64,000 nt of DNA. Source: Streptomyces sp. TS71-3 (GTDB lineage: Bacteria > Actinomycetota > Actinomycetes > Streptomycetales > Streptomycetaceae). Made by a program: the position numbers and the translations under genes. This document shows, one piece after another, positions 22,901-30,341 of the stretch (positions within the stretch are counted from its first letter, which is position 1; each line of letters opens with the position of its first letter). The stretch lies in NCBI RefSeq assembly GCF_018327685.1, contig NZ_BNEL01000003.1, positions 2,046,001 through 2,110,000 on the forward strand, written 5' to 3'. The notes under the pieces were generated by a model. It worked only from the letters and a program-made list of their open reading frames with translations. It searched no databases and had not been told where the DNA came from.

Positions 22901-23651
22901 CGCGGAGAAGTTCACGGAGCGGGACGGTGTGCGCTGGTACCGCACGGGCGACCTCGCGCGCTACTGGCCGGACGGCACCCTGGAGTTCCTCGGCCGCCGC
23001 GACCACCAGGTGAAGCTGCGGGGCTTCCGCATCGAGCTCGGTGAGGTGGAGGCGGCGCTCGCCGGGCACCCGGCAGTGCGGCGCGCGGTCGCCGGTCTGA
23101 CCCCCGGGCCGCACGCGCGACTGGCCGCCGCCGTGGCGTGCGCCGAGCAGGTCACGGAGGAGGCGCTGACCGCGTCTGTACGGGCGCTGCTGCCGCCGCA
23201 CATGGTGCCCTCGCGGATCGCCGTGCTGCGCGAGCTGCCGCTGACCGGCAACGGAAAGCTCGACCGCCGTGCCGTCCAGGAGCTGTGGCAGAGCGACGAC
23301 GAAGCGGACGAGCAGAGCCACCGCGCCCCCGGCACAGCGCTGGAGCGCGTGGTGGCCCAGGTGTGGCGGGACGTCCTGGGCGCGGGGCGCCTCGGTCTCG
23401 ACGACGGCTTCTTCGCGCTCGGCGGCGACTCGGTGCTCGCCACCGTGATCGTGGCCAGGCTGCGTGAGGCGCTGGACAGCTCGGACGTCTCGGTACGCGA
23501 CCTGTTCGCGACGCTGACGGCCGGCGGGATGGCGAAGCGGCTGGCCGCGGGGGAGCGGACACCGGGCCGCCTGGAGCAGGTCGCCGCTCTCCACCTGGAG
23601 ATCGCCGCGATGTCGGCGGAGGAGGTCGCGGCGGCGCTGGGGGAGGAGTAG
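19980..23651 (+). CDS. NRPS D: ArCP-Cy-A-PCP, starter enzyme for salicyl-oxazoline/thiazoline
   Basis: 1223 residues. Aryl carrier domain about 25-95 (WGLDSITLM, phosphopantetheine Ser near 56), an Ala/Pro-rich linker, cyclisation domain about 160-600 with the DxxxxDxxS motif (DMLAADALS near 291) in place of HHxxxDG, adenylation about 618-1095 (FTSGSTGLPKGV, NGKLDRRAV), and carrier with LGGDSVLA near 1149. This order matches MbtB. Pocket residues read D-L-Y-N-L-G-L-I-H-K, between the known Cys code (DLYNLSLIWK) and Thr-type codes ending in HK, so oxazoline, methyloxazoline or thiazoline cannot be decided. It would accept salicylate and pass the aryl-heterocycle to NRPS C. Start is 3 bp after the NRPS C stop. 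It is the last gene of the operon. Confidence 0.9.
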   Translation: MTSDFAGASGLPATQEETVTRDGMTADELLRSATDALAGEGERPGEDDSLITWGLDSITLMRIAGGWRRRGLRLTFAELAREPTLRAWRALLDARIPAAGQADEPPGGSSAGKAQASPPGPAAGASETAGQPAARQEEAPAAQVAPPGPTPAVGRAPDEPFPLAVMQHAYWIGRGDDTVLGSVAAHLYVEFDGSGVDQHRLEEAVRALALRHGMLRARFTDDGRQRIMPDPTGPAITVHDLRALGEDARQAELDRLRETSSHARLDVAAGQVFSVRLSLLPEGHTRLHVDVDMLAADALSYRVLMADLALLHQDPAAQLPPIRTSFPEYLAERAEVRRLSREESGQWWARRVPGMPSAPDLPLVPEAERRDPTRVTRRHHWLPPQEKLRLTAKAHQHGVTPAMTVATAFAEVVGAFSGEPRFLLNVPMFDRRSSHPDVDLLVGDFTSSVLLDVDLTEELSFVEHARRLQDRMHTDAAHADYSGVEVLRDLSRHRGEQVLAPVVFTSALGLGELFDARVRQSFGEPVWIISQGPQVLMDAQVTEVDRGLLINWDVREDAFPAGLVDAMFAAFHGLVTRLGTDEGAWDRPVPALLPRGQRTVRAAVNATARPRSHRLLHQGFFDRAAEHPDAPALLWGADGALFYGRLADRALRIASALVERGVRAGDTVAVSLPKGPEQIAAVLGVLAAGAAYVPLGVEQPPARRARIRATAGFGTVLTDGDTPAEALAGADALTVAEAVRHDPLPAPVAVDEEQAAYVLFTSGSTGLPKGVEVPHRAAVNTLDDLDDRFGVRPADRCLAVSALDFDLSVYDVFGLLSAGGAVVLVDEGDRREARQWAHLVRTHRVTLLNCAPPLLDMLLLASEPGDVAGLRVVLLGGDWVGTDLPARLAEHAPGCRFAGLGGTTETAIHSTVHEVTTTPLPEHWRAVPYGTPLRNVRCRVVDTRGRDCPDWVPGELWIGGDGVALGYRGDAERTAEKFTERDGVRWYRTGDLARYWPDGTLEFLGRRDHQVKLRGFRIELGEVEAALAGHPAVRRAVAGLTPGPHARLAAAVACAEQVTEEALTASVRALLPPHMVPSRIAVLRELPLTGNGKLDRRAVQELWQSDDEADEQSHRAPGTALERVVAQVWRDVLGAGRLGLDDGFFALGGDSVLATVIVARLREALDSSDVSVRDLFATLTAGGMAKRLAAGERTPGRLEQVAALHLEIAAMSAEEVAAALGEE

Positions 23652-23654
23652 GAG

Positions 23655-23706
23655 CGGCCCCGGGCACGGCGGCCCCGCTCGCGGCCGACCGCGGTGCCCG
23701 GGGCCG
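23655..23706 (+). terminator. hairpin terminator after the NRPS operon
   Basis: Twelve-base perfect arms GGCCCCGGGCAC (23656-23667) and GTGCCCGGGGCC (23694-23705), four bases after the NRPS D stop. GC-rich, no T-tract, as usual in Streptomyces. Confidence 0.7.
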
Positions 23707-23772
23707 TCCGCGGCGGCTGCTCGGCGGACCGAGGCGGGGCGGGAGTCCTCCGCGCTGTCGCTCGGCGGATGG

Positions 23773-23818
23773 ACGCGGTGGGGGTGGGCGGTCCGCGAAC
23801 CGCCCACCCCCACCGCGT
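23773..23818. terminator. strong bidirectional hairpin between convergent operons
   Basis: A 20-bp perfect stem (23773-23792 with 23799-23818) and a six-base loop CCGCGA. It lies between the rightward NRPS operon and the leftward receptor gene, so it can stop both. Confidence 0.8.
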
Positions 23819-23842
23819 TGACGTTCCCGGTCGTTCCCGTTC

Positions 23843-24853
23843 CTAGGAGTCGAGCTTGGCGAACGCGGGGTCCAGGTTCTTCAGCGCCCAGGGGATGCCC
23901 AGGACGGAGGGGCTTCTGAGCTGGCTGACCGTCTCGACGTCCGTGACGGCGTAGTGGCCGCCCCGCACGGCCGCCATGTGCTTCACCAGCGTGCTGGCCT
24001 CGAACGCCTTGCGCAGGTCGGGTGTGGTGAACGCGATGACGACCAGATCGGCGTCGAGCCGGTCGAGCTGCTCGAAGGAGAGCTCACCGGTGGGACTGCC
24101 CTCCACCGTCTTGGTGTTCTTGACCGAGGGGGTCAGGCGCAGGCCGAGCTCCTTCATCTGCTTGGCCGCGAAGTCGTCCTCGGAGGCGATGGTGAAGATC
24201 TTGGCCGGGGTGTTGCCGATGGACAGGCTGTAGGTCTTGCCGCCCAGCGCGGGGTGGGCGGCGCGTACGTCGTTGATGGCCTTCTCGGTGCTGGTGACGA
24301 GCCGTTCGGCCTGCTTCTCCTTGCCGAGCGCCTTGCCTGCCACCTGCACGTGCTCCTGCCACGACTGGGCGCCCCACGAGGTTGCGTAGCCGATGGTGGG
24401 CGCGATCGCGGAGAGGTTCTTGTAGTCCTTGTCGAGGGTGGCGTCGGACGTGGCGAGGATGAGGTCGGGCCGCAGAGCCGCTATCTGCTCGAAGTCGATG
24501 CCGTTCAGCGTGTCGAGGAGCTTGGTCTTGTGAGGGTCGATCCGGCCCTTGAGCCAGGGATAGACGCCGTCGGAGGCCAGTGAGTCCTTCGAGACGGCGA
24601 CGGGGGTGACCCCGAGGGCGTAGAGGGCGTCGATGTCGTCGGTGCCGCCGTTGCCGATGGCCACGACACGCTGGGGCGCCGCCTTCACGGTGGTGGTGCC
24701 GAACTTGTGGTGGACGGTCACCGGGAAGGCGGACGACGAGGACGCCGCCGAGCCGGACGCGGAGCCGTTGTCCTCGTCCTTGACGGAGCCGCAGGCCGCG
24801 AGCGCGGCGGCCAGGGTGAGCGTGAGGAACGTGGTGAGGATACGTCTTGTCAT
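23843..24853 (-). CDS. ferric-siderophore ABC receptor lipoprotein (FecB/FhuD family)
   Basis: 336 residues. Signal peptide with lipobox LAAC (Cys near 21), then a Ser/Gly-rich linker and the periplasmic-binding class III fold: QRVVAIGNGGTDDIDALYALGV, LRPDLILATSD, and a C-terminal ELSFEQLDRLDADLVVIAF (all typical for siderophore receptors; listed in short pieces). It sits on the outer face of the membrane and passes a ferric siderophore to an ABC permease. The matching permease and ATPase are not in the window. It is downstream of and co-directional with the formyltransferase, 83 bp away, so probably co-transcribed from the iron box at 25918. Confidence 0.88.
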   Translation of the reverse strand: MTRRILTTFLTLTLAAALAACGSVKDEDNGSASGSAASSSSAFPVTVHHKFGTTTVKAAPQRVVAIGNGGTDDIDALYALGVTPVAVSKDSLASDGVYPWLKGRIDPHKTKLLDTLNGIDFEQIAALRPDLILATSDATLDKDYKNLSAIAPTIGYATSWGAQSWQEHVQVAGKALGKEKQAERLVTSTEKAINDVRAAHPALGGKTYSLSIGNTPAKIFTIASEDDFAAKQMKELGLRLTPSVKNTKTVEGSPTGELSFEQLDRLDADLVVIAFTTPDLRKAFEASTLVKHMAAVRGGHYAVTDVETVSQLRSPSVLGIPWALKNLDPAFAKLDS

Positions 24854-24936
24854 GGTGAGTGGTGTCTCTTTTCACGGGCCGAGGAGGCCGAGGAGGAAGG
24901 GAGCGGCGGCCCGGTGCCGGGGCGCCACGGGTGAGG

Positions 24937-25890
24937 TCAGGGGCGGGCCCTGAGGTAGCCGCCCATGGTGCGGAAGTAGTCGGTTGCGGCGTGCTCCGTG
25001 CCGTCGTCGGTCCGTACGCGCCGGACCACCAGGCCCCGGGAGCGCCCCGTGTGGGCCTCCGGTCCCGCGACGATGACCACGCCGTCGCCTTCGCGGATGA
25101 AGATCCGTCCCGGCGTGCCGCCGTAGTGGCCCTCGGAGACCGCGGCGGACAGGATCCGCAGGCGTTCCCCGCGGTGGTAGGTGTACGCGTTCGGATACGG
25201 GTCGCACTGGGCCCGCACCAGGCGCTCCAGGCGCTCCGCCGGCCAGTTCCAGTCGATGCGGCTGTCCTCGGCCGAGCGCTTGTGGAAGAAGGTGGCGCGG
25301 GTGCGGTCCTGGGGCTGCCATCGGCCCTTGTCCTCGCCGGAGGCGATGAGGTCGAGCGCTTCGCGCACGATCGGGGCGATGAGGTCGACGGTGCGGTGGA
25401 ACAGGTCGGTCGCGGTGTCGGAGGGTCCCACCACCACGGAGCGCTGGATCAGGATCTCTCCCGCGTCGAGCTCCGCGTTCATGCGGTGGGCGGTCACGCC
25501 CACCCGTTCCTCGCCGTTGATGAGGGCCCAGATGATCGGGGAGAATCCGGCGTAGGCGGGCAGCAGCGAGTCGTGCACGTTGAGCGTGCCGTGCCGGGGC
25601 AGGTCGAAGAGTTCCGGAGGCAGCCAGGTGCGCCAGTTGTTCGCCACGATGAGGTCCGGTCGTGCCTCGCGGACGGTGTCGAGCAGGCCCTCGTCGTCGG
25701 GACGGTTGCGCAGCAGGACCGGCACGTCGTGCTTCTCGGCGAGGTCGGCGACCGAGTCGTTCCAGATCCTCTCGTAGGCGTGGTCGCTCTTGGGATGGGT
25801 CACCACGAGTACCACGTCGTGCCCGGAGCCCAGCAGAGCTTGCAGCGTGCGGTGCCCCCAGGTCTGGTAGCCGAACATTGCCACGCGCAT
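24937..25890 (-). CDS. N5-hydroxyornithine formyltransferase (methionyl-tRNA formyltransferase-like, CchA type)
   Basis: 317 residues from ATG 25890, chosen because an AGGAG site lies just upstream and MRVAMFGYQTWG is a normal N-terminus; a longer open frame exists but runs through the operator. The formyltransferase core has the catalytic Asn-His-Asp region: LNVHDSLLPAYAGFSPI, then GVTAHRM and ELDAGEIL. It would move a formyl group from 10-formyl-tetrahydrofolate to N5-hydroxyornithine, giving the monomer that NRPS C module 2 recognises. It diverges from the monooxygenase, with an iron box between them. Transfer to tRNA is unlikely given the context. Confidence 0.9.
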   Translation of the reverse strand: MRVAMFGYQTWGHRTLQALLGSGHDVVLVVTHPKSDHAYERIWNDSVADLAEKHDVPVLLRNRPDDEGLLDTVREARPDLIVANNWRTWLPPELFDLPRHGTLNVHDSLLPAYAGFSPIIWALINGEERVGVTAHRMNAELDAGEILIQRSVVVGPSDTATDLFHRTVDLIAPIVREALDLIASGEDKGRWQPQDRTRATFFHKRSAEDSRIDWNWPAERLERLVRAQCDPYPNAYTYHRGERLRILSAAVSEGHYGGTPGRIFIREGDGVVIVAGPEAHTGRSRGLVVRRVRTDDGTEHAATDYFRTMGGYLRARP

Positions 25891-25917
25891 GGAAATCTCC
25901 TCTTCGGCGACTCGTTG

Positions 25918-25936
25918 CAAGGTTAGGCTTACCTTA
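25918..25936. promoter_or_regulatory. iron box in divergent promoter
   Basis: CAAGGTTAGGCTTACCTTA matches the iron-box consensus at 15 of 19 positions. It lies 28 bp before the formyltransferase start and 36 bp before the chosen monooxygenase start, so it can control both directions. Confidence 0.8.
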
Positions 25937-25972
25937 TCTAACATGTGGCTGCCTGAGGGAGGCGATGCCACG

Positions 25973-27316
25973 GTGAACTCACCGCTCACGGAGCACGACA
26001 CCGTTCACGACGTCCTGGGAGTCGGCTTCGGCCCGTCAAATCTCGCTCTCGCCATAGCGATCGACGAGCACAACGCGACCGCTCCGCGCGAGGGCCGGCT
26101 GAACGCCCTCTTCCTGGAACGCCAACCGTGCTTCGGCTGGCATCGGGGCATGCTCATCGACGACGCCACGATGCAGGTGTCCTTCCTCAAGGACCTGGTG
26201 ACCCTCCGCAACCCGTCGAGCGACTTCAGCTTCCTGTGCTTCCTCCGTGAGCGCGGCAGGCTGATCGACTTCCTGAACCAGAAGACGCTCTTCCCGTTGC
26301 GCGTGGAGTTCCATGAGTACTTGGAGTGGGCCGCCGACCGGGTACGGCACCTGGTGGCCTACGACCACGAGGTGACGTCGATCAGCCCCGTGCGCGACGA
26401 GTCGGGCACCGTCGTGTTCTACGACGTGACCTGCCGAAATCCGCGCGCCACCGGGGGTTCCGTCACCTACCGGGCGCGCGACATCTGTGTCGCGGTCGGC
26501 CTGGAACCCCACCTCCCGCCGGGCGCCGAGCTTTCCGACCGCGTCTGGCACAACAGCGCCTTGATGCAGCGGGTCGGCGAGCTGGTCGCGGCGCGGACGC
26601 CGGTGCGGCGTGCCGTGGTCCTCGGGGCGGGGCAGAGCGCCGCGGAAACGGTGGACTACCTGCACCGCAGCTTCCCCGAGGCAGAGGTGTGCGCCGTCTT
26701 CGCGAAGTACGGCTACACCCCAGCGGACGACAGTCCGTTCGCCAACCGCATCTTCGATCCCGAGGCGGTGGACGCGTACTTTCAGGCGCCCTCCGAGGTG
26801 AAGCAGACCCTCTTCGACTACCACCGCTCGACCAACTACTCGGTCGTGGACATGGAGCTGATCGAGTCGCTGTACGCGACGGCGTACCAGGAGAAGGTCG
26901 CCGGCCGGGAACGGCTGAGATTCCTGAACGTGTCCCGCATCAGCGGTGTCACACCGAGGCCGGACGGCCTGCTCGACGTCGCCGTGGAGTACCTCCCGAC
27001 GGGCGAACTCCAGTTGCTCCGCGCCGATCTGCTGGTGCACGCGACGGGCTACCGGCCCCGGGACCTGACCTCGCTCCTCGGTGAAGCGGCCAAGGTGTGC
27101 CTGCGGGACGACAGTGACGCGGTGAGGGTGCGGCGCGATCACCGGGTGGAGACCGCCTCCGACGTCCAGGCCGGTATCTACCTCCAGGGCGGCACGGAGC
27201 ACACGCACGGGCTCACGTCGACCCTGCTGTCCACCACGGCCATTCGCGCAGGGGAGATACAGCGCTGCCTGGTGGACCGGCTGGCCATGCCCAGTCGCCA
27301 GCCGACGGCGGCCTGA
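25973..27316 (+). CDS. L-ornithine N5-monooxygenase (CchB/SidA family)
   Basis: 447 residues from GTG 25973, which has a GGAGG site 10 bases upstream; an in-frame ATG at 25943 exists but would leave almost no leader after the iron box. FAD-binding motif VGFGPSNLALA near the N-terminus, NADPH-binding GAGQSAAE in the middle, and the C-terminal ATGYRP motif of this family. The enzyme hydroxylates the side-chain nitrogen of free ornithine, the first step to the hydroxamate ligands. Its product feeds the divergent formyltransferase and, possibly, NRPS B directly. Confidence 0.93.
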   Translation: MNSPLTEHDTVHDVLGVGFGPSNLALAIAIDEHNATAPREGRLNALFLERQPCFGWHRGMLIDDATMQVSFLKDLVTLRNPSSDFSFLCFLRERGRLIDFLNQKTLFPLRVEFHEYLEWAADRVRHLVAYDHEVTSISPVRDESGTVVFYDVTCRNPRATGGSVTYRARDICVAVGLEPHLPPGAELSDRVWHNSALMQRVGELVAARTPVRRAVVLGAGQSAAETVDYLHRSFPEAEVCAVFAKYGYTPADDSPFANRIFDPEAVDAYFQAPSEVKQTLFDYHRSTNYSVVDMELIESLYATAYQEKVAGRERLRFLNVSRISGVTPRPDGLLDVAVEYLPTGELQLLRADLLVHATGYRPRDLTSLLGEAAKVCLRDDSDAVRVRRDHRVETASDVQAGIYLQGGTEHTHGLTSTLLSTTAIRAGEIQRCLVDRLAMPSRQPTAA

Positions 27317-27371
27317 ACCCGCTGCCGGCAGGTCCTCTGGCGGGCAACGGCGCTGGGAAGGAGAGCCGGAC

Positions 27372-27406
27372 GGACCCGCGGCCTCGGCGAAGCCGGCCGC
27401 GGGTCC
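27372..27406. terminator. bidirectional hairpin between convergent genes
   Basis: Arms GGACCCGCGGCC (27372-27383) and GGCCGCGGGTCC (27395-27406), 12 bp perfect, 11-base loop, between the monooxygenase and the leftward isochorismatase homologue. Confidence 0.7.
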
Positions 27407-27457
27407 TCTCCCCGAACGTGGACCACGGAGGATGCCCGGCTTTGCGGGAAAGGGGCT

Positions 27458-28117
27458 TCAGCTCGTCCCGGGTGGCAGGGTGCCGTCGAACACCGCCGCA
27501 ACCCGCTCGGCGGCCGTGACCGCCCCGGAGGTGTCCGACACCCAGCTCAGCGCCATCATGTGGTGTGCGTCGGAGAGATCGGCGACGGCGTCGCCCACGA
27601 CGAACGGCTCCAGGTTGTACGTCCAGGCGTCGGCGGCCGTCGTCAGCACGCCGACGCGCGCGAACAGTCCCGTGATCACCACCTGGTCCCGCTCCAGCTC
27701 GTAGAGGTGACCGTCCAGCCTGGTCCGGGCGAAGGCGCTGTGCTTGCGGGTCCTGAGCACGATGTCGCCTCTCTGCGGCCGTGCCTGCGCCACCGCCCGC
27801 CACTCGCCCGGGCCGGGCTGGGCCCCGGACCGCGTCCCGTAGGGCAAGGGAGTGCGGGTGGCGCCGCGCAGAGCCTGTGCCTGGGCCACGTGGATGACCG
27901 GGACGTCCGCGTCACGGGCCGCACGGATGAGCAGGGCGACGGAGCTGAGGAGGTCGCCGGCCGGGGCGCCGTGCCGCTCCAGCACCCGCAGGAAGTGCAC
28001 CTGGAGGTTGAGGACGAGCAGGACCGACCGGTCGGTGACGAGCTCCCAGCCGGTGCGGTCGGCGGGCAGGGACGTGGCAGGGGGCATCGCGTAAGAGGGG
28101 TTCAGCGCACGTGACAT
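27458..28117 (-). CDS. isochorismatase-family protein with altered catalytic Asp
   Basis: 219 residues from ATG 28117 (MSRALNPSYAMP). The fold is that of EntB/PhzD isochorismatases: conserved TRKHSAF (catalytic Lys), VITGLFARVGV, DAWTYNLEPFVVGDAVADLS. In EntB and PhzD the N-terminal strand reads LxxHDMQ, whose Asp is the essential acid; here it reads LVLNLQ, so Asp is replaced by Asn, and the Cys of HIGC is replaced by Val. A working isochorismatase is therefore doubtful. There is no EntA-like dehydrogenase in the window. It could be a binding or regulatory relative, or act on a different substrate. Unlike EntB, it has no C-terminal carrier domain. An iron box lies 147 bp upstream. Confidence 0.78.
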   Translation of the reverse strand: MSRALNPSYAMPPATSLPADRTGWELVTDRSVLLVLNLQVHFLRVLERHGAPAGDLLSSVALLIRAARDADVPVIHVAQAQALRGATRTPLPYGTRSGAQPGPGEWRAVAQARPQRGDIVLRTRKHSAFARTRLDGHLYELERDQVVITGLFARVGVLTTAADAWTYNLEPFVVGDAVADLSDAHHMMALSWVSDTSGAVTAAERVAAVFDGTLPPGTS

Positions 28118-28263
28118 GGTGGTGATGCCCTTCGTGAGAAGTGGGGTGCCACCTCTCGCGACGGCGCGGTGTCGCTCACCGAAGGGCCACCCGTCCACGG
28201 ACACCCTCGGAGCCGGGAAGGCGACCCGGGCGTGGAACGTTCCCAACCGTCCGAAAAGTGAAA

Positions 28264-28282
28264 TCAGGTTAGGCTAACCTAA
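28264..28282. promoter_or_regulatory. iron box upstream of isochorismatase homologue
   Basis: TCAGGTTAGGCTAACCTAA differs from the perfect palindromic iron box by one base. It sits between the amidohydrolase stop and the isochorismatase-like gene, and most likely controls the latter. Confidence 0.88.
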
Positions 28283-28346
28283 TTTCGCGCCGCCGGGTTG
28301 GCAAGTACCCCGTGCCCTCAGGCGTCGACCGCGTGAGGACTTCCGG

Positions 28347-29867
28347 TCATCCGGGTCCGTGCGTCCAGCGTCCCGCGAGCATGGTGGCGTACACGGGCAT
28401 GGCCCGGAGGGTGGCTGTATCGGTGCGCGCCGGGTCGGCGTCCAGGACGGCCAGGTCCGCGGCATCGCCCACCGTGATCAGGGACTTCCCCTGCGCCGCG
28501 GCGGCCAGCGCCGCCGCCAGCGGTATCCGCTGCTCCGGGTGCCATGCGGGGCGTTCGTCGGCGGTGCGGCTCACCGCGGCAGCGATCCCGATCCAGGGAT
28601 CCAGGGGAGAGACGGGGGCGTCGGAGCCGAACTCCAGGCGAGCGCCCGCGGCCAGGAGGTCGGCGTAGGCGAAGGCGCGTGCCGTGCGCCCCGCCCAGTG
28701 CCGGTCCGCCACGTCGCGATCGTCCGTGGCGTGCGCGGGCTGAACGCCCACGGTCACCCCGAGTCGGGCGAAGCGGGGTACGTCGTCCGCGACGAGGAGT
28801 TGCGCGTGCTCGATGCGGCCGCGGCAGCGGACGGCCGAGAACGCGTCGAGTGCGATCGAGTTGGCGCGATCACCGATCGCGTGGACGGCAGGCTCGATGC
28901 CGTGGGCGGAGGCGTGCCGCATCAGCCGCACCAACTCGTCGTAGGGCGTCTCCTCGATGCCGTACGCCTCCGCGGTGTGTTCGAGGCCGGGGTAAGGAAC
29001 GTTGCACAGAGCCGTACGCGTGTTGAGCGATCCGTCCGTGAAGAGCTTGAGGGGACCGACTTCGACCTTGCCGCCGGTCCCGGCCACCGGCGCGCCCGTG
29101 ATGAGCCCGAGATCGATCGCCGTGTCCAGGTACTCCGGGTAGACGGCTGCCCGGACGCGTACGGGCAGCGGCTCTTGCAGGCTTCTGCGCCGCCAGTCGG
29201 CGACGTTGTCGCCGTACTGGAAGTCGGTGAAGCCGGTGACGCCCCGAGCGGCGGCCGCACGGCACGCGTCCGCCACCCAGCCGTCGAGGACACTCTCGGG
29301 AACTGCCGGGAGCGCGGCCAGAGCCTCGTGGCCCTCGTGCTCGCGCAGCACGCCTGTCGGGTGGTCGGCGCGGCCTATGAGCGCCAGACAGGGCGAGTTC
29401 AGCCATACGGCGTGCAGATCACCGCTGACGAGGGCAACGGGGCGGTCCGGGCAGACGGCGTCGAGGACGGCCTTGTCCGCGCTGTCGGGCCACAGCCCGT
29501 CCCGGAAGCCGTAGCCCATCAGCACCTCGCCGGCAGGCTGAGATGCCATGCGGTGCAGCACCGCCGCCGCGGTTTCCCGCGCCGAGCGAAAGCCGGACAG
29601 GTCCATGCGGTGCCGGACGCCCGCCCACTGGGTCGCGTGCACGTGCGCGTCCCACAGCCCCGGCAGGACGGTTCGCCCGCCCAGGTCGAGAAGCCGCTCC
29701 CCGGCTTCCGTCCCCACCTCGTCCCCCTCCGGCGCGATGGCGAAGATCCTTCCGCTCGCGACGCGCAGGCTGTACAGAGGGCCTCCCGTGCTGAACCGCG
29801 CTCGGGAGAGAGTGAGTGGAGGCGGCACGTCGAGGGGGGTTCCCGTCATGTGGCCTGAGCCGGTCAT
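28347..29867 (-). CDS. amidohydrolase, YtcJ-like metal-dependent hydrolase
   Basis: 506 residues from ATG 29867 (GGAG about 9 bases upstream); the open frame extends further but lacks a sensible start. Amidohydrolase superfamily marks: metal-binding HVH in LWDAHVHAT, KLFTDGSLNTRTA as in YtcJ proteins, AVHAIGDRAN, and FGSDAPVSPLDPW carrying the late Asp. Beta-strand-rich C-terminal piece DLAVLDADP closes the composite domain. It is cytosolic. Substrate unknown; its place between two iron boxes suggests a role in siderophore turnover, such as cleaving an amide or formamide, but it could be an unrelated neighbour. Confidence 0.75.
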   Translation of the reverse strand: MTGSGHMTGTPLDVPPPLTLSRARFSTGGPLYSLRVASGRIFAIAPEGDEVGTEAGERLLDLGGRTVLPGLWDAHVHATQWAGVRHRMDLSGFRSARETAAAVLHRMASQPAGEVLMGYGFRDGLWPDSADKAVLDAVCPDRPVALVSGDLHAVWLNSPCLALIGRADHPTGVLREHEGHEALAALPAVPESVLDGWVADACRAAAARGVTGFTDFQYGDNVADWRRRSLQEPLPVRVRAAVYPEYLDTAIDLGLITGAPVAGTGGKVEVGPLKLFTDGSLNTRTALCNVPYPGLEHTAEAYGIEETPYDELVRLMRHASAHGIEPAVHAIGDRANSIALDAFSAVRCRGRIEHAQLLVADDVPRFARLGVTVGVQPAHATDDRDVADRHWAGRTARAFAYADLLAAGARLEFGSDAPVSPLDPWIGIAAAVSRTADERPAWHPEQRIPLAAALAAAAQGKSLITVGDAADLAVLDADPARTDTATLRAMPVYATMLAGRWTHGPG

Positions 29868-30083
29868 GGAAGGTCTCCAAGGTTGGTGGTGAGGTGGGTC
29901 AACAGCGAGCACCCTCGTAGGGCCCGGTAGTTCCGGCGCTGGTACGGACGAGCGCCGGGAAGATCCACCTGCGCTCCTTGCCGGTGCGTCTTGGGTGGCG
30001 GCGGCCGGACGTCGCGCTCGTGTCCGGAGCTGCTGGGGCAGCCTGGGGATTCTCAAAGGGTGTGTGCGAGAGGGCTTCGTAGG

Positions 30084-30102
30084 TTAGGTTACCCTAACCT
30101 AG
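30084..30102. promoter_or_regulatory. iron box in the 474-bp gap before the NB-ARC gene
   Basis: TTAGGTTACCCTAACCTAG, 16 of 19 matches to the consensus; a wider 8-bp inverted repeat AGGTTAGG/CCTAACCT surrounds it. It is 216 bp upstream of the amidohydrolase start on the minus strand and probably regulates that gene. Rightward, only a 29-codon frame (30105-30194) without a clear ribosome site follows. Nothing else was recognised in 29868-30341. Confidence 0.75.
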
Positions 30103-30341
30103 ACATGTCCAGCGAGGAGCGCTCCGATGCCTCCCTGACCGGACAGCGGCCGTGTGCCCCGATGGCTCCCCGCGGAATGACTGGCGGGTGGTAGTACGCG
30201 GGCGTCGGGCCCTCTGAGCGGCAGTCTGCCGGTTGGCTCCGTGAGGTTCCGGTCTGTCAGGACTTCGGCTATGCCGGACGCCGGGGGGCGAGAGTCTCTA
30301 GAGTGTCATGATCGTCGGGTAGCGCGTGCAGGGCACCGCAG

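Noticed and set aside
23954..24583. Plus-strand frame opposite the receptor lipoprotein
   Set aside because: Antisense shadow of a lipoprotein with clear signal peptide and fold motifs.
30105..30194. 29-codon gene just after an iron box
   Set aside because: No ribosome site, no family match; the box is better explained by the leftward amidohydrolase.
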